In this document: one piece after another, positions 13,568-18,373 of the stretch
Layout of the letters: the number at the start of each line of letters is the position of its first letter
Position numbering within the stretch: position 1 is the stretch's first letter
Origin: Thermoplasmatota archaeon
GTDB lineage: Archaea; Thermoplasmatota; Thermoplasmata; GCA-020350865; JAUVCJ01
Direction: 5' to 3'
Length of the DNA: 18,373 nucleotides
NCBI GenBank assembly: GCA_030595765.1
Contig: JAUVCJ010000020.1
Span: forward strand, 1-18,373
The notes under the pieces: generated by a model
The model's input: the letters and a program-made list of their open reading frames with translations, nothing else
Told to the model about the DNA's origin: nothing
The model's database searches: none
Position numbers and translations under genes: made by a program

Positions 13568-14227
13568 ATGGAAATGCTGATGCCATTCATCAAGATTATG
13601 CTGGCTGCTCTATGCGGCGGCCTGATAGGGCTCGAAAGACAGCTTTCCGGAAAAGCTGCTGGCATGAGGACGAACATCCTAATAGCAGTGGGCTCAGCAA
13701 TGTTCACCATTCTTTCGCTGGAGATAGCAAAGGATGTAAGCGGCAACTTCATTGTAGACCCTTCAAGACTAGCTGCCAACGTCGTTGTCGGAATTGGTTT
13801 CATTGGTGCGGGAACCATAATGCAGTCCCGCAAGAGTGTCCATGGCCTGACAACCGCCGCCACCATGTGGGTAGTTGCATCCCTCGGAGTGGGGATTGGC
13901 TTGGGTATGTATGCCTTCATAATGCTCTCCACCCTGTTCATATTGTTCATTTTGACCATGCTGATCAAGGTCGAGAGGTTCTTTGAGTTCGTTCTAATTC
14001 CAGCAAGTAGAATACTCATTCATGCAAGATACAGCCCCACCGTATGCATCGATGTCAAAAAAGTGTTCACAAGAGCCGGTTCACCGATCTCCAAATGGAA
14101 AACACGTCGCAAGGGAAACAGGATCACAATTTGGGTCGTACATCACGAAAGGCCTGGAGCCTGGGACAAGATTCACGGCAAACTGCTTCAGATGCCTGAC
14201 ATCCTGAATGTTCGTAGAGCCGATTGA
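13568..14227 (+). CDS. MgtC/SapB family membrane protein with C-terminal ACT-like domain
   Basis: A 219-residue protein. The N-terminal 140 residues match the MgtC/SapB core closely: LCGGLIGLERQLSGKAAGMRTNILIAVGSAMFTILS, then VVVGIGFIGAGTIM, VHGLTTAATMWVVASLGVGIGLG, and a last helix. The conserved arginine/glutamate of GLERQ, the RTN and the TTAATMW are present. The C-terminal 80 residues (KRFFEFV-like helix, then ISKWKTRRKGNRITIWVVHH) correspond to the small regulatory ACT-like domain found in the longer family members. MgtC proteins are linked to magnesium limitation and inhibition of F-type ATP synthase in pathogens; the function in archaea is not established. Several ATG codons lie close together (13568, 13574, 13580); 13568 has the best ribosome-site spacing. 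Convergent with polC. Confidence 0.92.
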   Translation: MEMLMPFIKIMLAALCGGLIGLERQLSGKAAGMRTNILIAVGSAMFTILSLEIAKDVSGNFIVDPSRLAANVVVGIGFIGAGTIMQSRKSVHGLTTAATMWVVASLGVGIGLGMYAFIMLSTLFILFILTMLIKVERFFEFVLIPASRILIHARYSPTVCIDVKKVFTRAGSPISKWKTRRKGNRITIWVVHHERPGAWDKIHGKLLQMPDILNVRRAD

Positions 14228-14300
14228 GCTAAACAGACACAATTGAGTTGCTGGATGGCCTAACAGAAACCAGCGTGTTCACAGATATGCCACTATATGT

Positions 14301-17300
14301 TTAGAGAAAATCATCGATGGTGCATTTGGTTATCTTGTCGTTCTCGAAAAGGGAATCCACTGCTTGGCTGATAAGAAAAAGGCGTTGCTGGATATAGTTG
14401 GAAACTTCGTACTCCTTGGCGATATCCATGGTCATTGTCAGATACCTTCGAACAGAGCCCTGATGAACCGCCATTGTCAGTTTTCCTTCGCAACCCGGTT
14501 TGGTACACCCGCCGCTAAGTGGGATACGTCTGAAGCTCTTGTTGCACCTGGTGCATCTGACCTTCTGGGTGGAGAACTTCTTGAAGGTGCCGAAGATGTC
14601 AGGCAGCAGATGGTTCTGTATCATGCGGGTAACGACATCAGTTGCATCCACTGCCTTGATCATTGAAGCAAGCTCCAGCTGACCATCCATCTTTTTCTTC
14701 ATGGAGTCCAAGGTCTTGTACTTGGAGATCAGGGGTCCATCAGCGATGTTTGCAGTATCATGGGTGTATCCGAATCCATCGTACTGCCCTGGAGTCCCTA
14801 TCCTGGAAGATACCAGGTCCATTATCTTTTCCACCTTGGATGTGGTGGAGAACTCTGCTGCCGCCCTGTAAAACTCCAATGGGTAGCGGTAAAGGACGTC
14901 TATGTTGTGTGCCTCCTTGTCGATCTCATCAGGGTTGATGCGGGTGGATAACACCAGTGGAGCATCCATTAGACCCCCGCGTTTTGCAGGCAGAAAAGAC
15001 CTGGAGAAGTTGATCAGCCCATCCACCAGAAGCATGACGCAATCCTCATCACCATCGCAATTACGCCGCTTAGCTGCATGGAAGAACGGATGAGCGTACC
15101 CAACGAACGCAGGAGTGTAACCAATTAGCCGCGAAAGTACACCTCCAGATGTGTGAGGAGCAAGCCCTACCATGAGTTGGCCTATCAGGTCGTCAGGGTT
15201 GCTGGCATTGTAGAACCTATCAAGGCCATATAGACCCTCCAGCATGTCGTCGATAAAGCCCGACACCTTTTGCAGATATACTCCGCCATTCTGTGATAAA
15301 ATAATGTCTTGAACCTTCAGTTCCAGCACCTGTTCAGGGTCTGTTAGAGGTTTTCCAAGGTGGTCGTTGAGGTATCCAAGATCATGAGCCTTCTGCACAG
15401 ATAGACCTATCTCGATGGGCTTGAAATGGGTCAGAGGCACATTTGTCAGGTCAAATCTCGTTGTGCCGTCCTTGAACACATACACTTCCCTTTTTGCCCT
15501 GAGAATCCCTTTTTCTATGGGTTCGGGGATCTTGGTTGCGGATATCATTCCCTTGACACCTTTGATCTTTGGAAGTGTGTTCATTCCCAATCGTTTCAAA
15601 GCGGTGTCAGTCATCTTCTTGAGGTTTACCTGATGCTTACCTACCATGGAATCTGGGATCGTCTCAGTTCCGCACTTGCATAGTACACCTGTTAATCGCT
15701 CCTTGCACTCTGGACAGGTACGCATCTGAACCTCGATCTTGACGCCTTGCTGTTTACTGGCCTCTTTGAGAAGCCTCTGCATACCTCCATACATCCCAAG
15801 CGGGAATAGTACATGAGGCGGCGGTTTCATCATCCTCTCCTTGGCCTTCTCTGGTCTGGCCATCCTCGCTCCGATCCGGGTGGGGGCCTTGGGCCTGATA
15901 GTTACACCAGCCATGCGAGAAATTGCCTCGTTGGAGTTGAGAGGATTGATCTCGGCCTCAGCCGGAAATCCATTTCTGGGTTCCAGGCTCTCGCCATCTA
16001 CCTTCAAACCCAAAGACATGATGAAGGCAAGGGCATCTGATGAGACCACTATGAATTCACTATCAGAAACATTAGCCGTGAGCTTATCCATGGCTTTATT
16101 CGTGACCTTATCCGAAGCATTAGCCGATAGCTTATCCGTGGCATTACCCGAGGCATTATCCAATACATGCTCGACCCCAAGTACTTCCAGGGTCTCCTTG
16201 ATCTCTGAATTGTTTCTGATGAAGAGCTTGCCTTCCTTGAAGCTACCACTTTCTTCCAGGGTCCTTGAAAGCAGCAGTATCTGCCTCTGCGGAAGATCGT
16301 GCCAGAAGAAGTTATGATCAGGATGGAGCGGGATATTGTTGTTTCGGGATAGATCAAAGGCTTCCTCCACCCCGGGATGATCAAGCTCTGACCCAGCAAT
16401 GTTTCCAGAAGCGTTCTCGTACTCAAGGCGCCACCAATCCAGGTCAAAGGCTCCGGGAGGGAGAAGATGATTGTTCTCCACGAACTCGCCAAAGGGTATC
16501 AGCATCTCGCCTACATCCAGTATGGTCTCGACATTGGGCCGACAATCCAGCGCCTCCTTTGTGGTGTTGATGCGCCTTACAGAACCATTCTTCAGAGCGA
16601 CAACAGGGCCCTCGATGGTGTCACAAGGTGTGACTGCACCTGCCTTGCCAGGCCGTTCTATCTTCATCTGAGTGCCTACAGCAATGAAATCATTAAGCAG
16701 TATCATGCTGGCCGGGCTCAACCCAACCGCCGCGAGGCCTGTAGCCCTGCTCCTGCCGTACCTGAGCCTGAAACCACCAGGCCTGCTTGGGTGGCATAGA
16801 ACAGGTCTGCCTGCCAGTATATCTTTAATGTACTTGGTCTTGGGTTCAAGGGCAGTTACCTTCTCCTCGATTGGATTGCCATCGGCATCCAGTTTCTGTT
16901 CGGTCTTTTTCTTCCCGCCACCCTGAAGCTCGACAACCTCATCTATGAAGTCCCAGCTTGTAAGTTTCTGTTTATGGACATGCTTTTGAAGCTTCGGAGC
17001 CTTCAGGCTCATCCCTTCAGCAATGACCAGCATGGCACCGCCGCGGACACGGTTGCCCTCAACTCTGGGAAGGTCACGATTTCCAGACACCTCGAACTTC
17101 TCAGTGCCCTCTCCGTTGATGCACACAGGGCAATTTCCCAGTATGAGGTCCAGCTCAGCGGCGCTGGGTTTGTTCTGGAGGCCCCGATAAAGAGACATTT
17201 CCTCCTTGTATCGTTCTACTTCCTGATGTGTCGGAGTATACGCACCGATCCCCAACTTCTCCCTGAGGATGTCAGCTATCAACACGGTCATTGCCTGGCC

Positions 17301-17780
17301 GGTGCCTCCTGCCGACCGGATCGGGCCTGAGAACTGGATGTCTACGTAAGAATTCGCACCCTCTCCAATTACCTTGACTGCCGTTACACCCTCCAGCGGC
17401 GCCACAAGTATCCCTTCTGTTAGCACAGCCAGACCCACCCTCACACCTGCGTCCATTGCTTCTTGAGGTGTTTTCCAGCGTTCTTCGTGAGCAACATCAG
17501 TGGCTATCATGATGGATGCTGTTTCCCTGTCATACTCCTTGGTAAACTTTCTGATCCTGTCCTCTACTCCCTTGACATAGAGCAGGTTCTCAACCCGGGA
17601 TGCAAGATCTCTAGCCCTGGGTATCTCCACCTTCAGAGAGGGGTCGAATCCCTTCTTTCTGGCAATTTCAGCCAGGTTGTAACATCGCTCAGCTTCCGAA
17701 TCCAACCTTGCAAAGTATTCCTTCATGCCATCGCTGCATGCCACATCTGTAAAATCATCACTGTTTTCAACATTGCTCAT
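14301..17780 (-). CDS. polC: DNA polymerase II (family D) large subunit DP2
   Basis: Catalytic subunit of the archaeal replicative polymerase PolD, partner of the exonuclease DP1 (not in the window). It has 1159 residues, full length and free of the inteins common in this gene. Landmarks: FSGPIRSAGGTGQA near residue 150, GNCPVCINGEG and EVSGNRDLPRVEGNRVRGGA near 220-250, HPSRPGGFRLRYGRSRATG, and a zinc motif CPECKERLTGVLCKCG. The catalytic NCDGDED holds N907, D909 and D911, equivalent to the metal-binding aspartates of Pyrococcus PolD. The C-terminal zinc module is C1076, C1079, C1092, C1097. The last eight residues, KCTIDDFL, resemble a PCNA-binding PIP box with K in place of Q. Residues 542-573 are an unusual tetrapeptide-repeat insertion. 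ATG 17780 is preceded by GAGTGA. Confidence 0.98.
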   Translation of the reverse strand: MSNVENSDDFTDVACSDGMKEYFARLDSEAERCYNLAEIARKKGFDPSLKVEIPRARDLASRVENLLYVKGVEDRIRKFTKEYDRETASIMIATDVAHEERWKTPQEAMDAGVRVGLAVLTEGILVAPLEGVTAVKVIGEGANSYVDIQFSGPIRSAGGTGQAMTVLIADILREKLGIGAYTPTHQEVERYKEEMSLYRGLQNKPSAAELDLILGNCPVCINGEGTEKFEVSGNRDLPRVEGNRVRGGAMLVIAEGMSLKAPKLQKHVHKQKLTSWDFIDEVVELQGGGKKKTEQKLDADGNPIEEKVTALEPKTKYIKDILAGRPVLCHPSRPGGFRLRYGRSRATGLAAVGLSPASMILLNDFIAVGTQMKIERPGKAGAVTPCDTIEGPVVALKNGSVRRINTTKEALDCRPNVETILDVGEMLIPFGEFVENNHLLPPGAFDLDWWRLEYENASGNIAGSELDHPGVEEAFDLSRNNNIPLHPDHNFFWHDLPQRQILLLSRTLEESGSFKEGKLFIRNNSEIKETLEVLGVEHVLDNASGNATDKLSANASDKVTNKAMDKLTANVSDSEFIVVSSDALAFIMSLGLKVDGESLEPRNGFPAEAEINPLNSNEAISRMAGVTIRPKAPTRIGARMARPEKAKERMMKPPPHVLFPLGMYGGMQRLLKEASKQQGVKIEVQMRTCPECKERLTGVLCKCGTETIPDSMVGKHQVNLKKMTDTALKRLGMNTLPKIKGVKGMISATKIPEPIEKGILRAKREVYVFKDGTTRFDLTNVPLTHFKPIEIGLSVQKAHDLGYLNDHLGKPLTDPEQVLELKVQDIILSQNGGVYLQKVSGFIDDMLEGLYGLDRFYNASNPDDLIGQLMVGLAPHTSGGVLSRLIGYTPAFVGYAHPFFHAAKRRNCDGDEDCVMLLVDGLINFSRSFLPAKRGGLMDAPLVLSTRINPDEIDKEAHNIDVLYRYPLEFYRAAAEFSTTSKVEKIMDLVSSRIGTPGQYDGFGYTHDTANIADGPLISKYKTLDSMKKKMDGQLELASMIKAVDATDVVTRMIQNHLLPDIFGTFKKFSTQKVRCTRCNKSFRRIPLSGGCTKPGCEGKLTMAVHQGSVRRYLTMTMDIAKEYEVSNYIQQRLFLISQAVDSLFENDKITKCTIDDFL
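16070..16165 (+). repeat. 12-bp tandem repeat (8 units) inside polC
   Basis: Eight contiguous 12-bp units without gaps, including CATTAGCCGTGA, GCTTATCCATGG, CATTAGCCGATA and GCTTATCCGTGG; units 1-4 and 5-8 are related as a 48-bp duplication. On the coding (minus) strand each unit encodes a tetrapeptide (NASG, NATD, KLSA, NASD and so on), together residues 542-573 of DP2. The reading frame is kept. Confidence 0.8.
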
Positions 17781-17851
17781 AGTTCACTCGTCCTTGCTAA
17801 TTTTAGATCCTGACAGCCAACACACACATTGGCCGATCTAGAGCGCGTACC

Positions 17852-17865
17852 CAAGCTGAAGCTTG
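17852..17865. other. Small inverted repeat upstream of polC
   Basis: CAAGC-TGAA-GCTTG forms a 5-bp stem with a four-base loop about 75-85 bases before the polC ATG. No clear TATA box could be fixed in the 214-base gap between polC and the right-edge gene. The role, if any, is unknown. Confidence 0.25.
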
Positions 17866-17975
17866 AGGCTCACACCTATTACCAGGAGTTACAAAAGGTC
17901 TCTATACACCCGAGGAGCACCCATCCCTTTGCCTAAACCTACATGCCCGTAGGAAGATAAAAGCCTATCTATGCG

Positions 17976-17990
17976 TGCAAGAAACTTGCA
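17976..17990 (-). terminator. Short hairpin after the right-edge gene
   Basis: TGCAAG-TTT-CTTGCA on the minus strand forms a 6-bp hairpin just after the TAA at 17997-17995. It is followed some 15 bases later by CTTTTATC. A plausible but weak terminator. Confidence 0.35.
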
Positions 17991-17994
17991 ATAA

Positions 17995-18342
17995 TTACTT
18001 CATGAATGTCTTGTCAGCGATTATGCTCTCTGTAGGCGTGTGGAATATCTGGATCCTGTGCCTAACACGGTCCAAATTTCCAACCAGGAGGTAATCGCCC
18101 TGGGCTATGAGCTTGAAACAGCCCACTCCAGCGTTGTCCATCACAGTTATGGTCCAGTTCGTGGTTTGAGTTGTTGTGAACGTGAAGCAATCATCTTCAG
18201 AATTAGGAGTGAATTTTATCCTTTCAGAAGACCCGTCCAATTGCAGGAATATCCAGAGGTCATCCCATACGATTTCTGTGGAGGGCTGGGTGAACATGAC
18301 CTTCTCGGTGGTGGAGTTCTCAGTTTCTGCTATCAGCTCCAC
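17995..18342 (-). CDS. C-terminal part of a pilin/archaellin-like secreted protein (start uncertain, possibly broken)
   Basis: About 115 residues of a beta-rich, Thr/Ser-rich, N-glycosylation-prone protein. The segment WTITVMDNAGVG then QGDYLLVGNL and RIQIFHTPTESIIADKTF recalls the C-terminal 'D.dGdG.....GDYi.i...Y.V.I.H.PT.S.I.D' pattern of secreted archaeal pilin-like proteins. This resemblance is from memory of the family, not a search. The listed start is a GTG at 18342 with no ribosome site. The same frame continues upstream to the window edge except for one TGA at 18360-18358 (TFVP, stop, KVTPFVEL). Either the gene starts here, or it is the 3' part of a longer gene interrupted by a nonsense or assembly error. 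The N-terminal pilin helix is not in the window. Confidence 0.45.
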   Translation of the reverse strand: MELIAETENSTTEKVMFTQPSTEIVWDDLWIFLQLDGSSERIKFTPNSEDDCFTFTTTQTTNWTITVMDNAGVGCFKLIAQGDYLLVGNLDRVRHRIQIFHTPTESIIADKTFMK

Positions 18343-18373
18343 AAACGGAGTGACTTTTCACGGTACAAACGTT

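Noticed and set aside
14301..17780. Intein in DP2
   Set aside because: DP2 often carries inteins, but the frame reads through all conserved blocks with no splicing-domain motifs and the total length is normal; the only insertion is the 32-residue repeat.
17820..17960. tRNA or other stable RNA upstream of polC
   Set aside because: No T-arm GTTCRANNC sequence or cloverleaf could be formed; only a small 5-bp inverted repeat was found.

Overview
The window reads as a stretch of a euryarchaeal chromosome, most probably from Thermoplasmata or the Methanomassiliicoccales neighbourhood (lineage is inference). The large subunit of the archaea-specific D-family DNA polymerase (DP2) is complete. An archaeal-type SMC and a purine-nucleoside/MTA phosphorylase are also present. 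Several genes have BRE/TATA promoters about 26 bases before the expected transcript start, and two of these transcripts would be leaderless. The organisation is chromosomal: no transposase, integrase, CRISPR array, tRNA or rRNA was seen.

Layout, left to right. Bases 1-3420 (minus) hold smc, cut by the left edge just before its C-terminus. Upstream of it (3478-3680) is an archaeal promoter, a structured leader or small RNA with a 16-codon ORF, and a strong hairpin followed by U8. At 3941-4289 (minus) lies a frameshifted remnant of an FKBP-type prolyl isomerase. It is followed by a PPOX-type flavin split-barrel protein (4292-4723, minus) and an exported, membrane-anchored cyclophilin (4948-5751, minus). 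A plus-strand run follows: a polytopic membrane protein (5954-6727), two tandem GT4 glycosyltransferases (6739-9065), a membrane-anchored beta-helix surface protein (9218-10627) and a small membrane protein (10628-11029). Together these suggest envelope glycan or surface-protein work. A minus-strand pair follows: an MTA/purine nucleoside phosphorylase (11685-12470) and a membrane protein with an acidic repeat loop (11043-11672). A GTTRRR hexamer tract separates that pair from a plus-strand YdjM-like membrane hydrolase (12859-13470) and an MgtC/SapB protein (13568-14227). polC/DP2 (14301-17780, minus) and the C-terminal part of a pilin-like secreted protein at the right edge complete the window.

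The most unusual signal is not one gene. Imperfect tandem repeats with a 12-bp period occur at least three times: inside the DP2 coding sequence, inside the 209-aa membrane protein, and in the region before the plus-strand membrane protein. There is also a 6-bp (hence 12-bp compatible) GTTRRR tract and a weaker case in the YdjM-like gene. In coding sequence they give tetrapeptide-periodic insertions in what look like loops. This suggests a lineage prone to 6/12-bp tandem expansion, or one that tolerates it, even in its replicative polymerase. I did not find a recognisable defence, secretion or biosynthetic system that would count as a new multi-gene system.
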